In this document: positions 28,223 through 37,201 of the stretch, in pieces | How positions within the stretch are numbered: the first letter of the stretch is position 1 | Layout: every line of letters begins with the position of its first letter | Assembly (NCBI RefSeq): GCF_004153445.1 | Contig: NZ_SDQC01000002.1 | Location: 434,001-498,000 of the forward strand | Origin: Allopusillimonas soli | GTDB taxonomy: Bacteria > Pseudomonadota > Gammaproteobacteria > Burkholderiales > Burkholderiaceae_B | Direction of reading: 5' to 3' | Length of the DNA stretch: 64,000 nt | Notes under the pieces: generated by a model | Databases searched by the model: none | What the model was told of the DNA's origin: nothing | The model's input: the letters and a program-made list of their open reading frames with translations, nothing else | Translations under genes and position numbers: made by a program

Positions 28223-29635
28223 CTACAGGCTGTAGTACATGTCAAATTCAACAGGATGGGTGGTCATGCGCAGGCGCGTGATTTCCGCCATCTTGAGATC
28301 GATATAGGCATCCAGCATGTCGTCGCTAAACACGCCGCCGCGCGTCAGAAATTCACGATCCTGATCGAGGGCTGCGACCGCTTCCTCGAGCGATGCGCAT
28401 ACTGTCGGGATCTTAGCGTCTTCCTCAGGCGGCAGATCGTACAGATTCTTGTCCGCAGGGTCGCCCGGATGAATCTTGTTCTGCACGCCATCCAGGCCCG
28501 CCATCATCAGGGCGGAGAAAGCCAGATAAGGGTTGGCCAGCGGATCGGGGAAACGGGCTTCGACGCGGCGCCCTTTGGGGCTGCCCACATAAGGAATGCG
28601 TATGGAGGCGGAGCGATTGCGCGCCGAATAGGCCAGCTTGACCGGCGCCTCGAAGTGGGGCACAAGACGCTTGTAGGAGTTTGTACCGGGGTTTGTCAGG
28701 GCGTTGAGCGCACGGGCATGCTTGATGATGCCGCCGATGTAGTACAGGGCGAATTCACTCAGGCCCGCATAGCCATTACCGGCAAAAAGGTTTTGCCCAT
28801 CCTTCCAGATGGATTGGTGCACGTGCATGCCCGAACCGTTGTCGCCGACAATGGGCTTGGGCATGAAGGTGGCTGTCTTGCCGTATACATGGGCCACATT
28901 GCGCACCGTGTACTTCAAGACCTGGTTCCAATCGGCGCGCTGGACCAGCGTGCCGAAACGGGTGCCGATTTCAAGCTGGCCCGGTGCGGCCACTTCGTGG
29001 TGATGGATTTCGACCGGCACGCCCTGCTGTTCCAGCAGCAGGCACATTTCGGAGCGCAGATCATGGAAGGAATCGATGGGCGAGACCGGTACGTAGCCGC
29101 CCTTGGTGCCCGGGCGATGCCCCAGATTACCGCCCTCGAGATCAAGGCCACGGGACCACGGGCCCTCCTCGGATTTGATCTTGACGAAACACCCCGACAT
29201 TCCGTCGTCCCAGGCGACGCCGTCAAAGACAAAAAACTCGGGCTCGGGGCCAAAATAGGCCGTATCGCCCAATCCACTGGATTTCAGATACGCTTCGGCG
29301 CGCTTGGCCAGGGATCGCGGATCGCGGCTGTAGCCCTTGAGATCGGAAGGATCGACCACGTCGCAGGTAAGATTCAGCGTGGCTTCTTCGCGGAAGGGAT
29401 CGAGGCGGGCCGAGTCCGGATCGGCAATCAGCAGCATGTCCGATGCTTCGATGCCCTTCCATCCGGAGATCGACGACCCGTCGAACGCAACGCCGCTTTC
29501 CAGCTTTTCCTCGTCTACTGTATGCGCCGGCACAGTCAGGTGATGCTCTTTGCCGAGCGTGTCGGTAAAGCGAAAATCGACAAAAGCGATCTCGCGCTCG
29601 GTGATCAACTTGACTACTTCTTCTGGGGTGGACAT
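28223..29635 (-). CDS. glnA: Glutamine synthetase, type I
   Basis: A 470-residue cytoplasmic dodecameric enzyme that makes glutamine from glutamate, ammonia and [58 protein letters not shown] and [25 protein letters not shown] are the expected active-site stretches (each only partly needed). The adenylylation tyrosine is in [10 protein letters not shown], so it is a GSI-beta form regulated by GlnE. The start at 29635 has an AGGAG Shine-Dalgarno. First gene of glnA-ntrB-ntrC, behind a sigma-54 promoter and NtrC sites. Confidence 0.98.
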   Translation of the reverse strand: MSTPEEVVKLITEREIAFVDFRFTDTLGKEHHLTVPAHTVDEEKLESGVAFDGSSISGWKGIEASDMLLIADPDSARLDPFREEATLNLTCDVVDPSDLKGYSRDPRSLAKRAEAYLKSSGLGDTAYFGPEPEFFVFDGVAWDDGMSGCFVKIKSEEGPWSRGLDLEGGNLGHRPGTKGGYVPVSPIDSFHDLRSEMCLLLEQQGVPVEIHHHEVAAPGQLEIGTRFGTLVQRADWNQVLKYTVRNVAHVYGKTATFMPKPIVGDNGSGMHVHQSIWKDGQNLFAGNGYAGLSEFALYYIGGIIKHARALNALTNPGTNSYKRLVPHFEAPVKLAYSARNRSASIRIPYVGSPKGRRVEARFPDPLANPYLAFSALMMAGLDGVQNKIHPGDPADKNLYDLPPEEDAKIPTVCASLEEAVAALDQDREFLTRGGVFSDDMLDAYIDLKMAEITRLRMTTHPVEFDMYYSL

Positions 29636-29685
29636 ATACGCTCCTGGACCAAGAGGTCGATAAATTGAGGGACATGCATAGCTAC

Positions 29686-29700
29686 GCAAACATCGTGCCA
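29686..29700 (-). promoter_or_regulatory. Sigma-54 promoter of glnA
   Basis: Read on the minus strand, TGGCACG-ATGT-TTGC is a perfect match to the sigma-54 -24/-12 consensus (TGGCACG-N4-TTGC). The expected transcription start is near 29674, giving a leader of about 40 bases before glnA. Its position between the NtrC-type sites and glnA is exactly that of NtrC-activated glnA promoters. Confidence 0.9.
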
Positions 29701-29757
29701 CTTTTGACGCAAGAGGACGCCATGCCAGCCACCAGGCTCTGCTTTCCGAATCCCCTG

Positions 29758-29798
29758 TTTGGTGCATTATGCACTTGTTTGGTGCATATTGTAGTGCA
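29758..29798 (-). promoter_or_regulatory. NtrC enhancer cluster upstream of glnA
   Basis: TGCACTTGTTTGGTGCA at 29770-29786 closely resembles E. coli glnA NtrC site 2. A second overlapping half-site pair forms the palindrome GTGCATTATGCAC (29762-29774), and a weaker TGCAT-N6-GTGCA follows at 29783-29798. The cluster centres about 100 bases upstream of the predicted start, a typical enhancer distance. Overlapping sites would allow cooperative NtrC oligomers. Confidence 0.8.
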
Positions 29799-29866
29799 GG
29801 GATGAAGCTGCCCAGGTGGCTGTCCGCTAGCCGCGTGATAGCTGCGGCTGCCCGGCTGAGGCGGCC

Positions 29867-31078
29867 TCAAGGCAGAAACTCGGCCAATAAGTCGTTCAGG
29901 AAACGCCAGCCAAAGTCAGTCGCTCGCAGTGCCACGGGATCGGGGTCCAGAAGACCGAGCGCCGTTGCCCGTTCCATGGCACCGGCCACCGCAAGCAAGG
30001 GCTGCCCGGTCCTTTCCATGTAATAGGTGCGTGGAACGCCTGCCTTGAGACGCAGTGCATTGAGCATGAACTCGAACCCCAACTCCCGCCAGGGAATTTC
30101 CTTCTGTTCGGCAATATGGCTGCCATCGCGCCGCATAGCCTTCTCCATCCAGGATCGCGGATTGCGCAGGCGCGCCTGGCGAAGGATGCGGTCGTGAAAC
30201 GACAGCTTGCCATGGGCGCCTGGGCCAATTCCCAGATAATCTCCGAACTCCCAGTAATTCACATTGTGCCGGCACTGCTGGCCGGGCTGGGCGTAGGCTG
30301 AGATTTCGTATCGTTTCCAGCCGCCCGTATCCAGCCTTCCGGCAATATCCTCCTGCATGGCCGCGCTGAGATCGTCGTCAGGCAACTGCGGCGGATATTT
30401 GGCGAAAACCGTGTTGGGCTCCAGCGTCAGATGATAAACAGATAGATGGTCTGTGCCGAAAGACATGGCCTGGTCGAGGTCGTCCATACATCCCTGCAGC
30501 GTCTGGCCTGGCAATGCAAACATCAGGTCCAGATTCACCCGCCCCACAGCCGTTTGCGCCGACTCGATCGCGGCACGCGCTTGCCGGCCATCGTGAATGC
30601 GCCCCAAGGCCTTCAGGGCAACATCATCAAAGCTTTGAATGCCCAGGGAAATGCGATTCACGCCGCTAGCGGCATAACTGGCGTAACGGCCTGCCTCGAG
30701 CGTGCCAGGATTGGCCTCGAGGGTGATCTCGGCATCGGGAAGCAGGTTGAGGTAGGCTCGCAACAAGGCAAGCAGGCGATCTATGGCGCGCTCGGACAAC
30801 AAACTCGGTGTGCCGCCACCGATGAACACCGAAATGACCTGCCTGCCCCATATCTGGGGCAGGGCCTGCTCCAGATCGGCGGCAAGCGCGTCCAGGTAAG
30901 TGTCCTCGGGAATATCGCCCGCCAGCTCGTGCGAATTGAAATCACAGTATGGGCACTTGCGCACACACCAGGGCACATGCACATAGACCGACAGCGGCGG
31001 CAGGCTGGACAAGATGGTGCGCCCACGGGGATCCAGCGATACAACGCCCGGCTTGCGGCCTTCTGAAGTGGCATCCAT
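29867..31078 (-). CDS. hemW: Radical SAM heme chaperone HemW
   Basis: A 403-residue protein of the HemN-like/HemW family. The radical-SAM cluster motif is CVRKCPYC (CxxxCxxC) in YVHVPWCVRKCPYCDFNSH, followed by the SAM-binding SVFIGGGTPSLLS. HemW proteins bind and deliver heme rather than acting as coproporphyrinogen dehydrogenase, but annotation as HemN is a common alternative. I start at the ATG at 31078, because the 63 upstream in-frame codons lie inside rdgB and look non-coding. It follows rdgB after 5 bases, presumably as one transcript. Confidence 0.92.
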   Translation of the reverse strand: MDATSEGRKPGVVSLDPRGRTILSSLPPLSVYVHVPWCVRKCPYCDFNSHELAGDIPEDTYLDALAADLEQALPQIWGRQVISVFIGGGTPSLLSERAIDRLLALLRAYLNLLPDAEITLEANPGTLEAGRYASYAASGVNRISLGIQSFDDVALKALGRIHDGRQARAAIESAQTAVGRVNLDLMFALPGQTLQGCMDDLDQAMSFGTDHLSVYHLTLEPNTVFAKYPPQLPDDDLSAAMQEDIAGRLDTGGWKRYEISAYAQPGQQCRHNVNYWEFGDYLGIGPGAHGKLSFHDRILRQARLRNPRSWMEKAMRRDGSHIAEQKEIPWRELGFEFMLNALRLKAGVPRTYYMERTGQPLLAVAGAMERATALGLLDPDPVALRATDFGWRFLNDLLAEFLP

Positions 31079-31083
31079 GATCG

Positions 31084-31689
31084 CTAGACGCGTAACGCTT
31101 GTAGCTGCGTCAGCAGCAAACGCAGCGCCTTGGCGCGATGGCTCACCGAATTTTTCTCTTCGGGCGCCAGTTCGGCGGCACTGCAGCCCAGATCGGGCAG
31201 ATAGAAGAGCGGGTCGTAGCCAAAGCCATTGCCGCCGCGAGGGCTTGACAGGATTTCTCCCCGCCACCGTCCTTCCGCAATGATGGGCGTTGGGTCATCC
31301 GGCGACTGCACGTAAACCAGCAATGCCACATAGCTGGCGGCGCGGTCGGGCTGTCCGGCCATGAGATCGGCCAGCTTGCGGTTGTTGGCCGCATCGGATT
31401 TCCCGCCGCCATCGAGGGCAGCAAAGCGTGCGGAATAAACACCCGGAGCGCCGTCCAATGCGTCAACGCACAGCCCCGAGTCGTCGGCGAGCGCCGGCAG
31501 CCCTGTATGGCGGCTGGCATGCCGAGCCTTGGCCAGCGCATTTTCGACAAATGTCGCATGGGGCTCCTCAGCCTCTGTCACGCCCAACTCGCCCTGGGCG
31601 ACCATGGTCATGCCGGCCTGGGCCAGAATGGCGGAAAATTCCCGCAGCTTGCCAGCGTTATTGGACGCCAACACAACGCGATCAGTCAT
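31084..31689 (-). CDS. rdgB: dITP/XTP pyrophosphatase (RdgB/HAM1)
   Basis: A 201-residue nucleotide-pool sanitation enzyme that hydrolyses dITP, ITP and XTP to monophosphates. The N-terminal VVLASNNAGKLREFSAIL, GLPALADDSGLCVDALDG and the C-terminal FGYDPLFYLPDLG ... KNSVSHRAKAL motifs are all present. The ATG at 31689 gives the family N-terminus; a longer frame exists eight codons upstream. It lies 32 bases downstream of a same-strand LysR gene and 5 bases before hemW. Confidence 0.96.
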   Translation of the reverse strand: MTDRVVLASNNAGKLREFSAILAQAGMTMVAQGELGVTEAEEPHATFVENALAKARHASRHTGLPALADDSGLCVDALDGAPGVYSARFAALDGGGKSDAANNRKLADLMAGQPDRAASYVALLVYVQSPDDPTPIIAEGRWRGEILSSPRGGNGFGYDPLFYLPDLGCSAAELAPEEKNSVSHRAKALRLLLTQLQALRV

Positions 31690-31721
31690 GCAATGAATAC
31701 TCCGTAATTTCAATGACGCGC

Positions 31722-32678
31722 TCAGACGTCCATATCGGTGATGCGCTCGGCGCTTTCGGGTGGTGGCGCGTCTGCACCCTGGCCGGCGCCGTCTCGCACC
31801 AGCAGGGAAACCAGATCCTTGGCGAACACGGGCAGCCTGTCAAATTGACGTACGCAGATGTGCAGACGCCGCAGGGACCAGGCATCATTCAACCCCATAA
31901 CAGCCAACGGCAACCCCTGCACGTAACGCCTTGCGGCCGTTTCAGGAATAACCCCGATACCGACGTGGGAAGCGATCATGCGACAGGCCGCTTCGAAATT
32001 GCTGACCTCGACTCGGAAACGCAGGACGCGTCCCAGATCGTCAGCCGCCTGCATCAGGAAGGAATGAATGGCGCTGGCCTCGGACAAGCCGACATAGTCC
32101 CAGCCCAGCGTATCGTCGAAATCGACGGTGTTGTGAACGGCCAAGGGGTGATCTTCGTGGGTGACCAGAACCAGCCTGTCGGTGCGGTAAGGCAGAAATT
32201 CGATATTTTCTCCGCCTGAGGCCTGGGCAGTAATGCCGATATCCGCCGTACCATCCGCAACCGCCTTGACCACCAGATAGCTGAGCCGCTCACGCAGTTC
32301 AACGTTGACGTCGGGATGCTCCCCCAGGTAGCGCGCCAGGACCGTCGGCATGAATTCGTTCATGGCTGTGGTATTTGCATAGACCCTGATCCGCCCCTTG
32401 ACACCACTGGCGTATTCGCGGATGTCGCCGCGCAAGTGCTCCAGCTGGCGCAGGATGATGCGCGCATGGCGCACAAAGGCTTCACCTGACGGCGTCAGCG
32501 TCACCCCCTGGCTGTTGCGATACAGCAGCGTTGTACCAAGATGCTGTTCAAGGTTCTTGACGCGATTGCTCGCGGCGGGCAACGACAGAAACGACCGCTC
32601 CGCGCCTTTGGTCATGCTCTGGGCGCCAGCGACATTGACCATCAGCTGCATGTCGATAAGGTCGAAATGCGTGGCCAT
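31722..32678 (-). CDS. LysR-family transcriptional regulator
   Basis: A 318-residue LysR regulator. HTH residues are at about 15-65 (GAERSFLSLPAASNRVKNLEQHLG), then a ligand-binding domain from about residue 90. It is divergent from an acyl-CoA dehydrogenase/MmgE gene pair, the classic arrangement for a LysR protein controlling its neighbours; the 114-base shared promoter region contains TGCTTAAGCA. Its ligand may be an acyl-CoA or organic acid (inference). It reads into rdgB with a 32-base gap, so it could feed transcription of rdgB-hemW. Confidence 0.9.
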   Translation of the reverse strand: MATHFDLIDMQLMVNVAGAQSMTKGAERSFLSLPAASNRVKNLEQHLGTTLLYRNSQGVTLTPSGEAFVRHARIILRQLEHLRGDIREYASGVKGRIRVYANTTAMNEFMPTVLARYLGEHPDVNVELRERLSYLVVKAVADGTADIGITAQASGGENIEFLPYRTDRLVLVTHEDHPLAVHNTVDFDDTLGWDYVGLSEASAIHSFLMQAADDLGRVLRFRVEVSNFEAACRMIASHVGIGVIPETAARRYVQGLPLAVMGLNDAWSLRRLHICVRQFDRLPVFAKDLVSLLVRDGAGQGADAPPPESAERITDMDV

Positions 32679-32708
32679 TTTATATTCTCTTCATGAATTG
32701 CAAACCCC

Positions 32709-32718
32709 TGCTTAAGCA
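32709..32718. promoter_or_regulatory. Palindrome in the LysR/acyl-CoA dehydrogenase divergent promoter
   Basis: TGCTTAAGCA is a perfect 10-base palindrome in the middle of the 114-base divergent region, with repeated GCAA elements around it (32699-32735). It is a plausible LysR recognition site but shorter than a standard T-N11-A motif. Confidence 0.3.
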
Positions 32719-32792
32719 AGCAATAATTGGCAAGCGACGGCGGTTGAGGCACAGTAACAAGCTTCCATTGTAATAAAACCGAATATCCAGAC

Positions 32793-33953
32793 ATGCCGAA
32801 CGATCCGCACGACTTCCAGGACATCCGCGACGCCATCCGCGACCTCTGCGCGCAATTTCCTCCCGAGTATTTCCGTAAAATAGACGAGGAACGCGGCTAT
32901 CCGGAAGAATTCGTCAATACGCTCACGGAAGCCGGCTGGTTGGCCGCACTGATCCCGGAGGAATACGGCGGCTCGGGCCTGAGCTTGACGGCGGCCTCGG
33001 TGATCATGGAGGAAATCAACCGCAACGGCGGCAACTCCGGCGTCTGTCACGGTCAGATGTATAACATGGGCACGCTGTTGCGGCACGGCTCGCAGGAGCA
33101 GAAACAGCGCTACCTGCCCCGCATTGCCAGCGGCGAACTGCGCTTGCAGTCCATGGGCGTCACCGAGCCCACGACCGGCACGGACACTACCAAGATCAAG
33201 ACGACCGCCGTACGCAAGGGCGACAGGTACGTCATCAACGGCCAGAAGGTTTGGATTTCCCGCATCCAACATTCGGACCTGATGATATTGCTCGCGCGTA
33301 CCACGCCCCTGGATCAGGTGAAGAAGAAATCCCAAGGCATGTCGATTTTCATTGTCGATCTGCACCAGGCCATCGGTAACGGCCTGGATGTCCGCCCTAT
33401 TCCGAACATGGTGAATCACGAGACCAACGAGCTGTTCTTCGAGAACCTGGAAATCCCTGCCGAGAATCTCATCGGCGAGGAAGGCATGGGGTTCAAGTAC
33501 ATCCTGGATGGCTTGAACGCCGAACGCACCTTGATCGCCGCGGAGTGCATAGGCGATGGCCATTGGTTCATCGACAAGGTGTCCGCCTATGTGAAGGAGC
33601 GCGTTGTCTTCGGACGGGCCATAGGCCAGAACCAAGGTGTACAGTTTCCGATTGCCCGCGCTCATATCAATGTCGAGGCGGCAAGCCTGATGCGCTTTGA
33701 AGCCTGCCGGCTTTTCGATGCCCATCAGCCCTGCGGCGCCCAGGCCAACATGGCCAAGCTGCTTGCGGCCGACGCCTCCTGGGAGGCCGCCAACGCCTGC
33801 CTGCAGTTCCACGGCGGGTTCGGTTTTGCCAACGAATATGACGTAGAAAGAAAATTCAGGGAAACCCGTCTATACCAGGTTGCTCCCATCTCGACCAACC
33901 TCATCCTGTCCTACGTTGCCGAGCATATTCTGGGTCTGCCGCGCTCGTTCTGA
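32793..33953 (+). CDS. Acyl-CoA dehydrogenase family protein
   Basis: A 386-residue flavoprotein of the acyl-CoA dehydrogenase fold. The N-terminal helical domain runs to about residue 115. The middle beta domain has MGVTEPTTGTDTTKIKTTA and KVWISRIQHSD (FAD contacts). The C-terminal helical domain has ERVVFGRAIGQNQGVQF and LQFHGGFGFANEYDVERKFRE. The segment after RLYQ reads VAPISTN instead of the usual YEGTS, so the standard catalytic Glu (MCAD 376) is absent; Glu244 (LNAERTL) aligns with the helix-G base of isovaleryl/long-chain enzymes. It pairs with the MmgE/PrpD gene 45 bases downstream. Substrate unknown. Confidence 0.9.
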   Translation: MPNDPHDFQDIRDAIRDLCAQFPPEYFRKIDEERGYPEEFVNTLTEAGWLAALIPEEYGGSGLSLTAASVIMEEINRNGGNSGVCHGQMYNMGTLLRHGSQEQKQRYLPRIASGELRLQSMGVTEPTTGTDTTKIKTTAVRKGDRYVINGQKVWISRIQHSDLMILLARTTPLDQVKKKSQGMSIFIVDLHQAIGNGLDVRPIPNMVNHETNELFFENLEIPAENLIGEEGMGFKYILDGLNAERTLIAAECIGDGHWFIDKVSAYVKERVVFGRAIGQNQGVQFPIARAHINVEAASLMRFEACRLFDAHQPCGAQANMAKLLAADASWEAANACLQFHGGFGFANEYDVERKFRETRLYQVAPISTNLILSYVAEHILGLPRSF

Positions 33954-33998
33954 GCACTGCGGCCCCGCTTTCAAACCATAGCGAGTCTCAAGATCACC

Positions 33999-35351
33999 AT
34001 GACCCATCCAAGCGCAGAACTTGCCGGCTTTGCCGCCGGCCTGACGTACGAGGATATCCCCGCGCATGTGGCGCGGCGCACCGAAGACCTGCTGCTCGAC
34101 ACGCTGGCCTCCGAACTGGCGGGATCCAGTGCCCGGCCAGTGCAGAGCATGGCCAAGCTGGCCGACACCATGGGGCCCGCCAGCGGGCCGTCCGAAAACC
34201 TGGTCACGCGCAAGACCACCAGCCCCCTGTTTGCGGCGCTGGTCAATGCCGCCGCTGCACATATGGTGGAACAGGACGATGTGCACAATGGCTCGGTTTT
34301 TCACCCGGCTGCCGTGGTGTTTCCCCCTGCCATCGCCACTGCGCAGGCGCTGGGCCGCTCCGGCAAGGAGTTGATCACCGCCTGTGTGGCCGGCTACGAA
34401 GTCGGGATACGCGTGGGCGAGTTCCTGGGCCGCTCGCACTACAAGGTGTTTCACACCACAGGCACGGCCGGCGCATTGGCGTCGGCTGCCGCGGTGGGCC
34501 GCCTGCTGGGCTTGGACGAAGAACAGATGCTCAATGCCTTTGGCTCTGCAGGCACCCAGGCAGCGGGCTTGTGGGAGTTCTTGCGCGACGCGGCGGATTC
34601 CAAGCAATTGCATACCGGCAAGGCTGCTGTCAACGGCATGATCGCCGCCTACCTGGCACAAGACGGCTTCACCGGAGCGCGGCATATTCTGGAAGGCCCA
34701 CAGGGCATGGCCGCAGGCATGTCTACCGATGCCGATGTGCGCAAGCTCACGGATGGGCTGGGTACGCGCTGGACGGTGGTTGAATCTTCGTTCAAATTCC
34801 ATGCATCGTGCCGCCACACGCATCCGGCGGCGGACGCCCTACTCAAACTGGTTCTGTCACGCGATCTCAAGGCGCAGGACATCGCCTCGGTAACCGCACA
34901 TGTCCATCAAGGAGCCATCGATGTGCTGGGTCCGGTAGTCAATCCGACTTCGGTGCATCAATCCAAATTCTCGATGGGAACAGTGCTGGCCATGATCGCG
35001 CTGCATCGGCGCGCCGGGCTGCCTGAGTTCGACGCCGCCCTGGGCGATGCGCAGGTCGAGGCATTTCGGGACCGAGTCAGCATGGTATTGGACGACGAAG
35101 TGGATACTGCCTATCCAAACCGCTGGATAGGCAAGGTCACCGTACGCACGACGGATGGCCAGGAATACTTCGAGCGAGTCGATGAGCCCAAGGGCGATCC
35201 GGGTAATACGCTGTCACGCGAGGAAATCGAAACCAAGGCCTATGCCCTGGGAACATATCGCAACGCGGCAACGCATGAAGAGGTCGAGGCGCTGATACAG
35301 CGGGTATGGGCGCTGGCCGACGCGTCGTTGGTCGGCCCCTTTATCCAGTAA
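33999..35351 (+). CDS. MmgE/PrpD family protein
   Basis: A 450-residue protein of the MmgE/PrpD superfamily, whose characterised members dehydrate 2-methylcitrate, isomerise cis-aconitate or act in itaconate metabolism. Family features are the N-terminal LLLDTLASELAGS helix, MVEQDDVHNGSVFHPAAVVFPPAIA, GYEVGIRVGEFL, FHTTGTAGALASAAAVGRLLG and SSFKFHASCRHTHPAADA. It probably forms one operon with the preceding acyl-CoA dehydrogenase and may process an unsaturated or branched dicarboxylic acyl intermediate. The exact reaction cannot be read from the sequence; no prpB/prpC homologue is nearby. Confidence 0.88.
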   Translation: MTHPSAELAGFAAGLTYEDIPAHVARRTEDLLLDTLASELAGSSARPVQSMAKLADTMGPASGPSENLVTRKTTSPLFAALVNAAAAHMVEQDDVHNGSVFHPAAVVFPPAIATAQALGRSGKELITACVAGYEVGIRVGEFLGRSHYKVFHTTGTAGALASAAAVGRLLGLDEEQMLNAFGSAGTQAAGLWEFLRDAADSKQLHTGKAAVNGMIAAYLAQDGFTGARHILEGPQGMAAGMSTDADVRKLTDGLGTRWTVVESSFKFHASCRHTHPAADALLKLVLSRDLKAQDIASVTAHVHQGAIDVLGPVVNPTSVHQSKFSMGTVLAMIALHRRAGLPEFDAALGDAQVEAFRDRVSMVLDDEVDTAYPNRWIGKVTVRTTDGQEYFERVDEPKGDPGNTLSREEIETKAYALGTYRNAATHEEVEALIQRVWALADASLVGPFIQ

Positions 35352-35363
35352 TCTGCGCTTTCG

Positions 35364-36122
35364 TTAATCGTCCTCAGCCAGTGCGTCGCGCTGCAGCGCG
35401 ATGAGAGACTGAATACCCTGCTGGGCAAGATCCAGCAGGGTATTCAAATCGGGCCGGCCAAATGTCTGTCCTTCGGCAGTTCCCTGCACTTCCACGAAAT
35501 GGCCGGCCCCGGTCATGACGATGTTCATGTCCGCGCCGCAGCGCGAATCTTCGACGTAATCCAGATCCATCACCGGCATGCCTTCGTACAGCCCCACTGA
35601 CACGGCGGCGACATGATCTTGTATCGGGTTGGCCGCAAGCACGCCCTCGCCCACCAGGCGACGCACGGCCAACGCTGCCGCAAGCCAGGCGCCGGTAATG
35701 CTGGCGCAGCGCGTGCCGCCATCGGCCTGAATGACGTCGCAATCCAGATGCAGCGTGCGCTCACCGAGCGCCTGCAGATCGAACACCGCCCGCAGGCTGC
35801 GGCCAATGAGACGCTGGATTTCTTGTGTACGCCCGCTTTGCTTGCCGCGAGCCGCCTCTCGGTCGGAGCGCGTATGTGTGGAGCGCGGCAACATGCCGTA
35901 CTCGGCGGTAACCCAGCCCTGCCCTTTTCCTTTCAGGAACGGGGGCACTCTATCCAGTACGCTGGCATTACAGAGCACATGGGTATTGCCCGCTCGCATC
36001 AAGACCGAGCCTTCGGCGTAGCGGATATAGCCCGTTTCAATGGATACCTCGCGCAATTGTGCCGGCAGGCGACCAGAAGGGCGGGAGAATGATGAAATGG
36101 AATTGGAACTGGATGCGGACAA
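35364..36122 (-). CDS. rph: Ribonuclease PH
   Basis: A 252-residue phosphorolytic 3'-5' exoribonuclease that trims tRNA 3' ends. The core begins at [28 protein letters not shown], with [26 protein letters not shown] (phosphate/RNA-binding Arg residues) and [22 protein letters not shown] roughly 12-residue Ser-rich N-terminal extension precedes the usual start, and an internal start is possible only further in. It is divergent from yicC, as in many proteobacteria. It is convergent with the MmgE gene 12 bases away. Confidence 0.96.
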   Translation of the reverse strand: MSASSSNSISSFSRPSGRLPAQLREVSIETGYIRYAEGSVLMRAGNTHVLCNASVLDRVPPFLKGKGQGWVTAEYGMLPRSTHTRSDREAARGKQSGRTQEIQRLIGRSLRAVFDLQALGERTLHLDCDVIQADGGTRCASITGAWLAAALAVRRLVGEGVLAANPIQDHVAAVSVGLYEGMPVMDLDYVEDSRCGADMNIVMTGAGHFVEVQGTAEGQTFGRPDLNTLLDLAQQGIQSLIALQRDALAEDD

Positions 36123-36247
36123 ACGGCTACCTCATGTTGGCGGGATGAATGACACGCCATTTTCGCATGCCGTGCGCGCTGGCGCCTGCGCACCCGCGCG
36201 GCAGCCACCGCATACAATAGTGTTTTAACGACCAATCACATACGCCA

Positions 36248-37201
36248 ATGATACGCAGCATGACCGCTTTCGGGAGCGCCCGGGCAGAATCCCAACATGG
36301 CAGCGTCGCGGTGGAATTCCGCAGCGTGAACAGCCGTTTTCTCGACGTCGGCTTCCGGCTGCCCGAAGACCTGCGCATGGCCGAGGGGCTTATCCGGGAG
36401 CAATTGGGCCAGTATGTGAAACGCGGCAAAATCGAGGTACGCATCAATTACACACGGCCGGATGCACGCGCAACGCCGGCGCTGGACCCGGAGGTCTTGA
36501 CGCATACGGCGCGGGCGCTGGCGCTGGCGCGCGAACATATCCCTGACGCGGCGCCGCCCAGCCTGACGGAATTGCTGGCGGCCTCGCGCGGCGCCGACAG
36601 CACCGGGGGCTTTGATCCGGACATCTGGCTGCCTTTGTGCGAACAGGCCACGGTGGCAGCTCTGCGGGAGCTGCAGGCCGCGCGGGAACGCGAAGGCCAG
36701 CGCCTGGCCGACATGATGCTCGGCTGCGCCAGTACCGTAGCCGGCATCGTGGACGAAGTCTCACAAGCGCTGCCGGGCATACTCGCTGAACAGCAGCGCA
36801 AGATTGCGGATCGTCTGCGCGACGCCCTGCTTGCAGCCAGCCCCGACGGCTTTGCCCAGATCAGCGGCGAGGAACTGTCGGCGCGCATCGCCCAGGAAGC
36901 TTCGCTGTTCAGCCTGCGCATCGATGTCGCCGAAGAGCTATCCCGCCTGCAATCGCATATTGCCGAGCTGCGCCATCTTCTGGCGCCCGTACCACCAGAT
37001 AAAGGCGAAGGGCAAATAGGCAAGCAGGGCGGCACCCGCAGCGGCAGCGCGGGCAAACGGCTGGACTTTCTCTTCCAGGAAATGAACCGGGAAGCCAACA
37101 CATTGGGCTCCAAGGCCGGCGCACTGCTCATGACACGTGCCGCCATAGACCTGAAACTGCAAATAGAACAGATGCGCGAACAGGCTCAGAACATCGAATA
37201 A
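36248..37201 (+). CDS. yicC: YicC-family endoribonuclease
   Basis: A 317-residue protein of the YicC/YloC family. The N-terminal domain starts MIRSMTAFGSARAESQHGSVAVEFRSVNSRFLDV. The DUF1732 C-terminal domain ends GKRLDFLFQEMNREANTLGSKA and LKLQIEQMREQAQNIE, both highly conserved. E. coli YicC is an endoribonuclease affecting small RNA turnover. It is about 30 residues longer than the E. coli protein, with a Gly-rich insertion before the C-terminal motif. Its stop overlaps the next gene's start (TAATG), so the two are translationally coupled. Confidence 0.93.
   Translation: MIRSMTAFGSARAESQHGSVAVEFRSVNSRFLDVGFRLPEDLRMAEGLIREQLGQYVKRGKIEVRINYTRPDARATPALDPEVLTHTARALALAREHIPDAAPPSLTELLAASRGADSTGGFDPDIWLPLCEQATVAALRELQAAREREGQRLADMMLGCASTVAGIVDEVSQALPGILAEQQRKIADRLRDALLAASPDGFAQISGEELSARIAQEASLFSLRIDVAEELSRLQSHIAELRHLLAPVPPDKGEGQIGKQGGTRSGSAGKRLDFLFQEMNREANTLGSKAGALLMTRAAIDLKLQIEQMREQAQNIE

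Noticed and set aside
27971-29668. A 565-codon open frame on the plus strand opposite glnA and ntrB
   Set aside because: It is antisense to two certain genes, its translation shows no domain, and long antisense frames are expected in GC-rich genes with biased third positions.
32793-33953. Possible frameshift explaining the missing catalytic Glu in the acyl-CoA dehydrogenase
   Set aside because: The protein aligns with the family throughout, including the C-terminal LGLPRSF end, so a real sequence variant is more likely than a sequencing error.
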